64,000 nucleotides of DNA from JAUIIK01 sp963709995 (GTDB taxonomy: Bacteria > Chloroflexota > Chloroflexia > Thermomicrobiales > CFX8). The stretch spans positions 62,001-126,000 of the forward strand of contig CAVPYN010000011.1 of the NCBI GenBank assembly GCA_963709995.1. The letters run 5' to 3'. Every line of letters begins with the position of its first letter. Position 1 is the first letter of the stretch. The notes under the pieces were generated by a model, which worked only from the letters and a program-made list of their open reading frames with translations, did not search any database and had not been told where the DNA came from. A program made the position numbers and the translations under genes. This document shows positions 15,770 to 23,660 of the stretch, one piece after another.

Positions 15770-17564
15770 GAGGTCCTCAACCACCCCGTCCCGAATACTG
15801 ACAAGAGCCGCGGGGGGCGATGCCCGATCGTTCTTGCGGCCACCTACTGGCATTGCTCTTGCGCTAGTGGTTCTCCTGCTATCACTGGTTCCGTTGTCCA
15901 CCTCGGCCGACCAGCAGGGGGTCATTCCGATCCCGCACGATACGCGCCAAGCCAGCCCGGCCGGCAACATCCTCGTGCGTGGCATCGCATCGCACGCATG
16001 GTGGCTCGATCCAGAGGTCTACGGAGATCAGCTGTTGCCAGCTCTCGATGAGTTGCAGGTCACGACGGTGCGCCTGAGCATCGACTGGCGGCGCTTCGAA
16101 CCAGAGCCAGGGGGCTGGGACTGGGCGATGTACGACCGGGTGCTTGGCGAGCTCGCAAAGCGCAACATCATCGTTGTGGCCGATTTCAGCACCATTCCTG
16201 GCTGGGCATCGACAAGTCCCTCGACCTGTGACGAACCAGTGCTCGAAGTACCAACCTGTCAGTTGCGCGACGATATGTACGATGAATTCGAGACCGCCAT
16301 GCGCGCCGCGGTCGAGCGCTACAGCTGGATCGAGCACTGGGAATTCTGGAATGAACCCGAGATGTGGGAGCTCCTCGGCAAAGACGGTCATCTCTACCTG
16401 CGCCATCTCAAGATGTTTTACGACGTTGCGCACGAGGTGAACCCGAGCATCGTTGTCGCGGCCCAGACACTTGTCGGACCGGAATACATGGACTGGCTCT
16501 ACAACATTAGCGCGGCGGAATACGGCCCTGGAAACGAACCCTGGGATGCTGTCTCGGTCCACCCCTATAACTTCTGGTATGTCCCAACCCCCGGCGAGCC
16601 GCCGTTAGAGATCAATTACGATCGCGTGCTCCAGCTTCGCCAGATGATGATTGAACGCGGCGATGCGGGCAAGCCTATCTGGATCACCGAGTTCGGCTGG
16701 ACGAACGATCAGGAATGGCAGGCGCGCAACCTCGAGGTCACGCTGGACTGGCTCCAGTCTCAGCCCTACATCGAGTTCGCCCATCTGCACATGCTTCATG
16801 ACTGGAATGAAGAACCACAGGACCAGTTTGGATTGATGAGCATTGTCGAGCGCGGAGGATATCGCTACCTTGATGAGGAAACCATCTTCGAACCGAAAGA
16901 GATCTATTACAACGCGTTCAAGGACTACCCGATGGATCGCCGGGGCCGCATTCCCGGCGCGGAGGAAGCGCGGAGCTTTCCTGAAACCAGCCAAACGATC
17001 GCCGAGCCATTCCTGACTGGTTGGGAAGCTCGCGGCGGTCTGGCTGGGCCGGGGTTGCCGCTCACACGGCCCTACACACGCCAAAATGCTAACGGATCGT
17101 GGCTGCTCGTGCAGGATTTCGAGCGGGCAAGACTGGAGCACCATCCCGGAAATGCTGGAGAAGCTGGCGAGATTCTTGGCGCGGCCATCGGGCGCGACAT
17201 AGCCGCCAGTCACCCCGAGCAACCCGCATTCGTCCCGCTCGACGGATGCGTATCAAGTGAGTCCCGGCTCTGTATCGACGAGACGGGCTTCGCAATTGAG
17301 GGCGGATTCAGGAACTACTGGCTCGAGAACGACGGGCTGACACGTTTCGGCTACCCGATATCGCGTGAGTTAATCGAGCATGACGTCACCGTTCAGTACT
17401 TCGAACGGGGCAGGCTCGAATGGCACCCCGACCTCCCACCCGGCGAACAGATCATCGTCGCCGCCCTCGTCCGCGAGCAGCTGATCGCCGACGGTTGGCT
17501 GCTCCCCGATGGTTCGGCTCCCGACGATGACCTCCGGCTGCCGACTCGCCGGGCATTCTCCTAG
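15762..17564 (+). CDS. Secreted clan-A glycoside hydrolase with C-terminal repeat units
   Basis: About 600 residues. ATG 15762 overlaps the aceE-like stop by eight bases. An Arg-rich N-terminus, then a hydrophobic signal segment 'GIALALVVLLLSLVPLSTSA'. The (beta/alpha)8 domain shows 'RLSIDWRRFEPEPGGWDWAM', the acid/base Glu in 'WEFWNEPEMW' (near 197) and the nucleophile Glu in 'PIWITEFGWTND' (near 309), a GH39/GH5-like pattern. The last 180 residues hold two repeats ending 'VQDFERARLEHHPG' and 'VQYFERGRLEWHPD', each preceded by a 'GLxxxGxPLT/IS' turn, a unit often found in secreted Chloroflexota proteins. Substrate not predictable. Translation may be coupled to the upstream gene. Confidence 0.75.
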   Translation: MRRRSSTTPSRILTRAAGGDARSFLRPPTGIALALVVLLLSLVPLSTSADQQGVIPIPHDTRQASPAGNILVRGIASHAWWLDPEVYGDQLLPALDELQVTTVRLSIDWRRFEPEPGGWDWAMYDRVLGELAKRNIIVVADFSTIPGWASTSPSTCDEPVLEVPTCQLRDDMYDEFETAMRAAVERYSWIEHWEFWNEPEMWELLGKDGHLYLRHLKMFYDVAHEVNPSIVVAAQTLVGPEYMDWLYNISAAEYGPGNEPWDAVSVHPYNFWYVPTPGEPPLEINYDRVLQLRQMMIERGDAGKPIWITEFGWTNDQEWQARNLEVTLDWLQSQPYIEFAHLHMLHDWNEEPQDQFGLMSIVERGGYRYLDEETIFEPKEIYYNAFKDYPMDRRGRIPGAEEARSFPETSQTIAEPFLTGWEARGGLAGPGLPLTRPYTRQNANGSWLLVQDFERARLEHHPGNAGEAGEILGAAIGRDIAASHPEQPAFVPLDGCVSSESRLCIDETGFAIEGGFRNYWLENDGLTRFGYPISRELIEHDVTVQYFERGRLEWHPDLPPGEQIIVAALVREQLIADGWLLPDGSAPDDDLRLPTRRAFS

Positions 17565-17638
17565 CGCAGGTTCTTATGCCTTAACGCACCCTGGAATTGA
17601 ACTTGGTCACGTGTGGTCGTCCGGGAATCACGCTTATG

Positions 17639-18566
17639 TCAATTCATCCCATCCAAGCCAGTAGGACGGGATGCTTCCCGGGCGCCAACGTTGACGACGG
17701 GCGTCGTCGGCTGGTCGCTCGCGATCACGGTCATTAGATTCGAGACGAAGATTGCCTTGCGCTCAGCATCGAGCGCGATCGGATCTGCTCCGGCTACGTC
17801 TCCCGCTTCAAGTTCAGCCACGGCCCCGCGCACCATTGCGACCGCGCCCTCGACGATCTTCGCGCGCGCGGCGACGATCGCCGATGCCTGTTGGCGTCGA
17901 AGCATGACCTCTGCAATCTCGGGAGCATAGGAGAGGTCGGTGATCCGCGCTTCCAGGATCTCAACGCCAGCGGCATCAGCACGCTCCTGGAGTTCCACCA
18001 GGAGATGGTCATTTACCTGTCTGGTGTCACCTATCAGCGTCACGATGTCGTTATCGTCGAAGGCGTCGTACGGAAAAGACCGCGCCAGGTGGCGGACCGC
18101 GGACTCGGATTGGATGCGTACGTAATCGTCGAAGTCATCGACCTCGAAGACCGCCCTCGCGGAATCGGTCACTTTCCAGACAACGACGGAAGCGATCATA
18201 ATTGGATTGCCATTCGCATCATTCACCTTCGACGTTGCGGTAGTGAAGTTGCGCACTCGGAGCGAGACCTTTCTCTTACGATAGAGCGGGTTGGCGAAAG
18301 CGCAGCCCCGGGGCGCGGTCTGAACCCCGGTAGTCACCAAACAGCGATAGGACGGCCGTCTGATTGGGTTGCAACGCGTACAGTCCGGCAACACAGACCG
18401 TTGCCACAATCGTCAGAACGGCGGGCAGAAGATACCACCAACCGTTGAATTCCCGACTTTCGATCAAATAGAACAGCCCAACGACGACAACGAACAGCGC
18501 TATCCCACTGAGCAGGTATGGCAATCCCGCACTCGCCCGACCCCGCGTTTCTACTATGCCTGTCAT
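17639..18566 (-). CDS. SPFH/prohibitin-domain membrane protein (frameshifted)
   Basis: Membrane scaffold of the stomatin/prohibitin superfamily. ATG 18566 has GAGAGGTG upstream. The N-terminus has two membrane segments ('GIALFVVVVGLFYLI' and 'LLPAVLTIVATVCVAGLYAL'), then the SPFH start 'LQPNQTAVLSLFGDYRGS'. Near 18297 an extra T in a TTT run moves the frame; the rest continues 'FANPLYRKRKVSLRVRNF' with the SPFH core 'ASVVVWKVTDSARAVFEVDD'. The C-terminal helix is 'LRRQQASAIVAARAKIVEGA'. About 308 residues. Two N-terminal membrane segments, rather than one, match the bacterial SPFH subgroup sometimes listed as 'SPFH domain-containing protein'. It converges on the glycosidase gene. Confidence 0.78.
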
Positions 18567-19166
18567 GTCACACCTCTCGGCCAATCCGCCAAACTCACAC
18601 TAAACGCAAAGACATGATCGATGGGTCGAACTATTCCATACCTTGGGGATACGGAATCCGGCGACTATCGTAGCGGCACAACAGAGCGCGACCAAGGCGC
18701 GGTAGACCGATAGTCTCAGCCCCACGGGGAGAACCTGCCCAAACCCGTTGGAACCGCTGAGTCTATTGAAGTTCTGGGATTGGATTCACAGCCTCTGGCA
18801 ACATGCGAGCGTTTACAGCGAGGCATCAAGAATGCTAGAGAGTCTTTGGCAATTTGTACGTTCCCGCGTATTCGCTCTATCCTCAACCTGGCACGTCAAT
18901 TTCGTGCCATAGCCTGGGCGCCCAATCGAGCCCACCCCGGTGAATGCTACGATTCGCGATGCACGCGATCTTGCATTGAGGCTAGGACTTCCGTAGACAT
19001 AGGCATCAGTTGATTGCCTTGGGACCAAGGCGGGTGATGCAATGCTCGTACAGGGTCGATGTCACTCTAGCTGGGAGAACAAGGAGACCATGCTGCAAAT
19101 GGTGATATCGCCGTCGGCATCGCGGTTCCATCGGAAGCATCGGTCAAGCGTGAACATGCATCTCTC
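18567..19166. other. Intergenic stretch, no gene seen
   Basis: About 600 bases between two divergent membrane-protein genes. Open frames reach 70-80 codons but show no ribosome site, no G/C bias at codon position three and no recognisable peptide, so I do not call them. A+T content is higher than in the flanking genes. Promoters for both flanking genes should lie here. Confidence 0.5.
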
Positions 19167-20852
19167 GTGCCAAGCGAAAGTGAGAATTTCCGGGACGTGA
19201 AGGACATGGCGTTGATTGGAGAGATCGCCGAGGCGCGCAATCTACATGCGCCTCCATCATTGTCACATTGGATCCTCCTCTTCCTGCTCGTTTCGGCGCT
19301 GTTTGTCCTTTCGAATCAGATGATGAATCTGTCCACAGCCGCACTTGTCACGGGGCTGGGAGCAATCACCTATGTTCTAGATGGGCACTTCTTCATCTTG
19401 ATAGCCATCCTGCTCGCCGTAGCTGCTTCGCTTTTTCGAACGGCGAACGGGAAGGGCATCAGAACAAACGGTCTTAATCGTGAACTCGCGATCATCGGTC
19501 TCGGGTACGGGATCTACGAGATAGGCAGACTGCTGTCACGTTCCAATCCAGAGCAAGCCTACGCGAACGCCGATCGGCTCATCCGGTTTCAGGACTGGCT
19601 CTCACTCCCCCGAGAGCATGAACTTCAAGCAGTCGTCATCCAGAGTCACGATCTCACCCTGATCTTCAATCTGATCTATTCACACGCCTTTCTCGCCACC
19701 GTTATTGGCGTGCTCTTCTATCTATTCTTCAACGACCAACTCCACTATCGTCTCTACCGAAACACCCTCGGGATCTCCGCGATGCTGACGGTGGCGTTGA
19801 GCGCCCTCGTTCCGGTCGCCCCGCCCCGGCTCGCCGTCCTGGACGTGATCGACACGCAGGTTGCCCTCGGCGGGCAGCATGGATTTATCAACGAATTCGC
19901 GGCCCTCCCGAGCCTGCATGTGGGCTGGACCGCGCTAGCGGGCTTCATGCTCGCTCGAAGCCTGGGGGGCCGGCGCGGGATATCGATTGGACCGGTCGCG
20001 CCGCTGATCATTGGATTTACCGTCATCGTGACCGGCAACCATTACTGGATTGATGGCGTCGTCGGCATCGCGATTTGCCTCGTGCCGGTAACGTTCCTCA
20101 TCTCGCTCGCAAATGACTCCGCGTTGGGGGCGACAACTCCGCGAGTCAACATCGGAGCCATTGCGGAACACAGTCGACGTGCTTCGCGCTACGCCATACA
20201 GTTTCTGTCTTCACTTGGAGCCGGGCCGCTCGTGCTGTTCGCTGTGCTGGCATATCTGATCATAGGCCAGGTGGTCGCCCCCGGCTTTACCGATCACTGG
20301 GGATACCTGACGGCTCAAGTCTTCGCGACCGTCCTCATCATGCTGGTGGCGACGAAGTGGTCCGGCCGCTCCGATCTCTTTCGACCACTAACCCAGTTAC
20401 TGATTGTCCTGGCGACCGTTCTGGACGTATTTGGCACAACCGAGGATCTCTATGCCACCTATGCCGCATACGACAAGATCGTGCACCTCACGGGCACCGC
20501 GGCGTTTACATCAGTCGTTATCGACATTGGATTCGAAATGAGACGCCGGGGGAAACTGAAATGGCCGGTCGACCGTATCATCACGGTGGCGGTCTTTGCC
20601 GGCATATGCGCTGGCGGCCTCTGGGAGATGTATGAACTCGCCGGCGACAGAGTATTCGACAGCGCCCGCATCGGGGGAATTCAGGACACCACCTACGATC
20701 TGATTTTCGATTCCATCGGAGCGGTGGTGGCGGGGCTTCTGGGGCGAAGGGTAGACGTTCCCGAACTCCAACGCAGATCACCCATCACTACAGCCAACGA
20801 GCCAGATCCTCACTTCGCCCAGCCGTTCGGGAACGCTGGCGATCAGCAATAG
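19167..20852 (+). CDS. Membrane fusion: PAP2/inositol-phosphoryl-transferase-like domain plus YjdF (DUF2238)-like domain
   Basis: Polytopic membrane protein of up to 561 residues. The first half has six or more hydrophobic segments and the PAP2-type motifs 'NEFAALPSLHVGWTALAG' and 'VTGNHYWIDGVVGIA', the His/Asp pattern of Aur1-like inositol-phosphoryl transferases and related phosphatases. The second half is a four-helix domain with 'AAYDKIVHLTGTAAF', 'ICAGGLWEMYELAGDRVF' and 'QDTTYDLIFDSIGAVVAG', the conserved Asp/His/Glu/Asp pattern of YjdF-like membrane proteins. GTG 19167 is the longest start; ATG 19206 ('MALIGEIAEA') behind GAAGG is an alternative. Expected reaction: phosphate-ester or phospho-head-group transfer on a lipid at the membrane. 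The fusion is seen directly; the joint role is inference. Confidence 0.72.
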   Translation: MPSESENFRDVKDMALIGEIAEARNLHAPPSLSHWILLFLLVSALFVLSNQMMNLSTAALVTGLGAITYVLDGHFFILIAILLAVAASLFRTANGKGIRTNGLNRELAIIGLGYGIYEIGRLLSRSNPEQAYANADRLIRFQDWLSLPREHELQAVVIQSHDLTLIFNLIYSHAFLATVIGVLFYLFFNDQLHYRLYRNTLGISAMLTVALSALVPVAPPRLAVLDVIDTQVALGGQHGFINEFAALPSLHVGWTALAGFMLARSLGGRRGISIGPVAPLIIGFTVIVTGNHYWIDGVVGIAICLVPVTFLISLANDSALGATTPRVNIGAIAEHSRRASRYAIQFLSSLGAGPLVLFAVLAYLIIGQVVAPGFTDHWGYLTAQVFATVLIMLVATKWSGRSDLFRPLTQLLIVLATVLDVFGTTEDLYATYAAYDKIVHLTGTAAFTSVVIDIGFEMRRRGKLKWPVDRIITVAVFAGICAGGLWEMYELAGDRVFDSARIGGIQDTTYDLIFDSIGAVVAGLLGRRVDVPELQRRSPITTANEPDPHFAQPFGNAGDQQ

Positions 20853-20867
20853 CCTGGAACTGCTGTG

Positions 20868-20887
20868 ATCTCCTGTGAGGGAGATCC
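20868..20887 (+). terminator. Short hairpin after the PAP2/YjdF gene
   Basis: GATCTCC (20868-20874) pairs with GGAGATC (20881-20887), six-base loop, 15 bases past the stop. No U-run. Weak candidate terminator. Confidence 0.35.
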
Positions 20888-21210
20888 TCAGTCGACAAAC
20901 CTCCCCCGGAGATGTTTCAACCGGTTGCGAACGGCGGTTCCAGACCTTATGACAACCGTAGGTCCTTCCCCGGTAAGCGAGCAAGTGAAGATTCGGACTC
21001 CGTTCATGTCATATTGAGGAGTGCCCATTACGGGAAGGGTAGGGCATCGACTGTTTCCCGTCCGCGTCTGGGGACCCTGTCATACGAAATCGTTTCGACT
21101 CATTCCCATTCCCTGTAGCTGCGCCGCGATGGGTCGCCCGCGAACGCACTCGATCCGCGCCAGGGTGTGGATCGAGAAGGAAACGGCCGGATTTCGTATT
21201 GCAGAGATGA
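20888..21210. other. Intergenic stretch, no gene seen
   Basis: About 320 bases of mixed composition before the alpha/beta hydrolase gene. No convincing ORF, repeat or RNA structure. The hydrolase start codon at 21211 has no good ribosome site (GCAGAGATGA), so a start slightly downstream cannot be excluded. Confidence 0.45.
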
Positions 21211-22056
21211 ATGAGTGATATCGAAGATAGCCACAGAGCCTCAAAGTTGAAGAACAAGCGGTTCCAGGTTGATGAATGGTCTATCAACGCGGTTATCGAT
21301 GGTGACGGACCGCCAGTGCTGTTTATCCACGGTATCGGCGCGTCCTGCAGGTGGTGGCAGCCAACGCTGGAAGCGATGTCACAGGATTTCACCGTCTGCG
21401 CGATCGATCTGCCAGGATCGGGGGATTCGAGCCCGCTTGCTTCCCGGCCCAATCCAGCCGCGTACAAGACGCTTGTGATGCGCGCAATTGAATTCATGGA
21501 CTGCGGGCCAGCTATCGTCGTCGGCCACTCTCTCGGCGGTTTCGTCGCGGTTCAGGCAGCCATGCAACAAACACCCGGCATCCGCGGGCTATTCTTGATT
21601 GCCCCCGCCGGATTTGGGCGCGTCGAAAACGGATACCTTCGCCACCTGTCGATTCCTGGTGTTGGTGATCTCGCTGCTCGATCGAGGCGGGTTGGCCTGG
21701 AAATGTTCTTAAGGAGTCTGGTTCATGATAACCGGCAGGTTGCGTTTCTACTGTCATGCGCGGTAACGTCACAGAGAGCAAACAAGCACTTCTTGTATCA
21801 ACTGCGGCTCGGACTGGACCGACTGGGTCGCACCACTGATACGGTCCTATTCAAGAATGCGCTCGGGCTACCGGTTCCGATTCGTCTCATCTGGGGAAAG
21901 CACGACTCTGTCTTTGCACTCTCAACAGCGCGCCACGCCCAACATGAACTGGGCCATCCGTCGATGACCATATTTGAAGACTCCGGGCATTTCCCGCAAC
22001 TTGAAGAACAGGGCAGGTTCAACGCACTCCTGAGGTCCTTCGCGATCCAAGTGTGA
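21211..22056 (+). CDS. Alpha/beta hydrolase
   Basis: Soluble alpha/beta-fold hydrolase of 281 residues. Oxyanion segment 'VLFIHGIGASCRWW', nucleophile elbow 'VVGHSLGGFVAV' with Ser near 107, acid in 'LIWGKHDSVF' near 231 and His in 'FEDSGHFPQLE' near 259. All three triad residues are in place. The lid region ('GVGDLAARSRRVGLEMFLRS') is of the type seen in esterases and C-C bond hydrolases (MhpC-like). It precedes the PLP enzyme on the same strand by about 160 bases. Substrate cannot be told from sequence. Confidence 0.85.
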   Translation: MSDIEDSHRASKLKNKRFQVDEWSINAVIDGDGPPVLFIHGIGASCRWWQPTLEAMSQDFTVCAIDLPGSGDSSPLASRPNPAAYKTLVMRAIEFMDCGPAIVVGHSLGGFVAVQAAMQQTPGIRGLFLIAPAGFGRVENGYLRHLSIPGVGDLAARSRRVGLEMFLRSLVHDNRQVAFLLSCAVTSQRANKHFLYQLRLGLDRLGRTTDTVLFKNALGLPVPIRLIWGKHDSVFALSTARHAQHELGHPSMTIFEDSGHFPQLEEQGRFNALLRSFAIQV

Positions 22057-22162
22057 ATACCCACAGGACTCCACCGTGTGACGGGCGCTCCTCTCTTTTT
22101 TAAACGCGCACGAGAACGACAGGCAGGCGCATCAACATGTAGGCTTTGCAAGAGGACCCAGC

Positions 22163-22189
22163 ACCGTCAGGCTGAAGACGGTCAGCCTG
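22163..22189 (+). promoter_or_regulatory. Two alternative hairpins ahead of the PLP enzyme gene
   Basis: CAGGCTGA (22168-22175) pairs perfectly with TCAGCCTG (22182-22189). An alternative helix CCGTC (22164-22168) with GACGG (22177-22181) uses overlapping bases, so the two exclude each other. The position is 30 bases before the start codon. No known SAM or other riboswitch core was found around it. Confidence 0.3.
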
Positions 22190-22218
22190 TCAATTCATCA
22201 AGGACCAGGAGCGCACCA

Positions 22219-23514
22219 ATGATCGGCACATCGAACCAGAAACGCTACACCAAACGAAACCTCAACGGACGCGAGCTTGACCCACAAACGCTGATGATGA
22301 GCTACGGCTACCGGCCCGAATGGTCCGAAGGAGCAATCAAACCACCGATCTTCCAGACCTCCACATTCATGATCGAGAGCGCCGAGGCAGGCAAACGTTT
22401 CTTCTCGCTTGCTTATGGACTCGAGGAGGCGCAAGAGGGTGACGAAGCGGCCGGCCTGATCTATGGGCGAATCAACAACCCGAATCTGGAGATCCTTGAA
22501 GACCGCCTGACGCTCTACGACGGAGGAGAGGCGGCACTGGCATTCGGTAGCGGCATGGCGGCGATCACCACAACGTTGCTTGCACTGCTTAGCCCCGGCG
22601 ATGTGATTCTCCACAGTGGCTCGCTCTATGGAGGCACCGATCACTTCATCAAGCAGGTTTTGCCGCGCTTCAACATCGGTTGCGTCTCGTTCAGCAAAGA
22701 CGATGATTTCTCGGACATCGCGGAGCGGCTGCGGGCGAGCGGCAATGCTGACAAGCTGGCGATGATCTACATCGAGACGCCGTCCAATCCGATGAATGCT
22801 CTTGTCGATCTAGAAATGTGTGCTGAGCTTGCCGACGCCTTCTCAACCGCCGAGCGTCGCATCCCGATCGCCTGCGACAACACCTTCCTCGGTCCGATCT
22901 TCCAGCAGCCAATCAAACACGGCGTCGACATTGTCCTCTATTCAGCCACCAAGTACATTGGCGGTCATAGCGATCTGGTCGCAGGCGCGGCGGTTGGTTC
23001 AGCCGAGCTCATCGGCAAGATTCGCGGGATGCGCACCTTCATGGGCACGATGGCTGATCCCTGGACCTGCTGGCTGTTGTTGCGCAGCCTGGAGACACTC
23101 AAGCCGAGAATGATGCTGATGAGCGAGATCGCGGTTACAGTCGCTGATTTCCTCGCGAACCACCCCAAAGTCGAGAAGATCTACTGCCTGGGACATCTCG
23201 ATGACGATCCAAAGCAACTTGCGATCTACGAGAAGCAGTGCCTCGCGCCCGGCGGGATGATTTCATTCGACGTCATCGGCGGCGAGGCGGAAGCATTCCG
23301 ATTCCTAAACGGGCTGGAGATCATCAAACTCGCGGTCAGCCTCGGCGGAACCGAGTCGCTCGCCGAACACCCCTACACGATGACCCATGCCGATGTCAGC
23401 CCCGAGGACAAGCAAAGCGTCGGTCTGTCCGACAAGCTCATCCGCATGTCGATCGGCCTCGAACATCCAGATGACCTGATTGCCGATCTGGACCAGGCAC
23501 TGGCAAGGGTGTAG
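22219..23514 (+). CDS. Cys/Met-metabolism PLP-dependent enzyme (cystathionine gamma-synthase / methionine gamma-lyase family)
   Basis: Fold-type I PLP enzyme of about 431 residues acting on sulfur amino acids or their activated homoserine precursors. 'GLIYGRINNPNLEILEDRL' matches the family 'Y-R-NPT' region, 'FGSGMAAITTTLLALLSPGD' and 'LYGGTDHF' bind PLP phosphate, and the Schiff-base Lys is in 'YSATKYIGGHSDLVAGA' (near 246). 'AVSLGGTESLAEHPYTMTH' is the substrate carboxylate region and 'RMSIGLEHPDDLIADL' the usual end. ATG 22219 has CAGGAG upstream; a longer start at 22078 reads through the leader hairpin. Branch-specific residues were not resolved, so synthase and lyase remain possible. Confidence 0.85.
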   Translation: MIGTSNQKRYTKRNLNGRELDPQTLMMSYGYRPEWSEGAIKPPIFQTSTFMIESAEAGKRFFSLAYGLEEAQEGDEAAGLIYGRINNPNLEILEDRLTLYDGGEAALAFGSGMAAITTTLLALLSPGDVILHSGSLYGGTDHFIKQVLPRFNIGCVSFSKDDDFSDIAERLRASGNADKLAMIYIETPSNPMNALVDLEMCAELADAFSTAERRIPIACDNTFLGPIFQQPIKHGVDIVLYSATKYIGGHSDLVAGAAVGSAELIGKIRGMRTFMGTMADPWTCWLLLRSLETLKPRMMLMSEIAVTVADFLANHPKVEKIYCLGHLDDDPKQLAIYEKQCLAPGGMISFDVIGGEAEAFRFLNGLEIIKLAVSLGGTESLAEHPYTMTHADVSPEDKQSVGLSDKLIRMSIGLEHPDDLIADLDQALARV

Positions 23515-23660
23515 CGCAAACATTGTCGGAATGCTGGCAGTGCTCCCTCCCGAACCTTCCGTCGAATCCGAAAGAGGGAGCCGGCAACAACAAGGGGTCG
23601 CTGTCGTCTAACCGGCGCCCTCGGTTACAAGCGAGAAATTGGGGTAGTGAGTCCCCTCTG

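Noticed and set aside
18780..19028. Short ORFs on both strands in the 18.6-19.2 kb gap
   Set aside because: No ribosome site and no coding bias.
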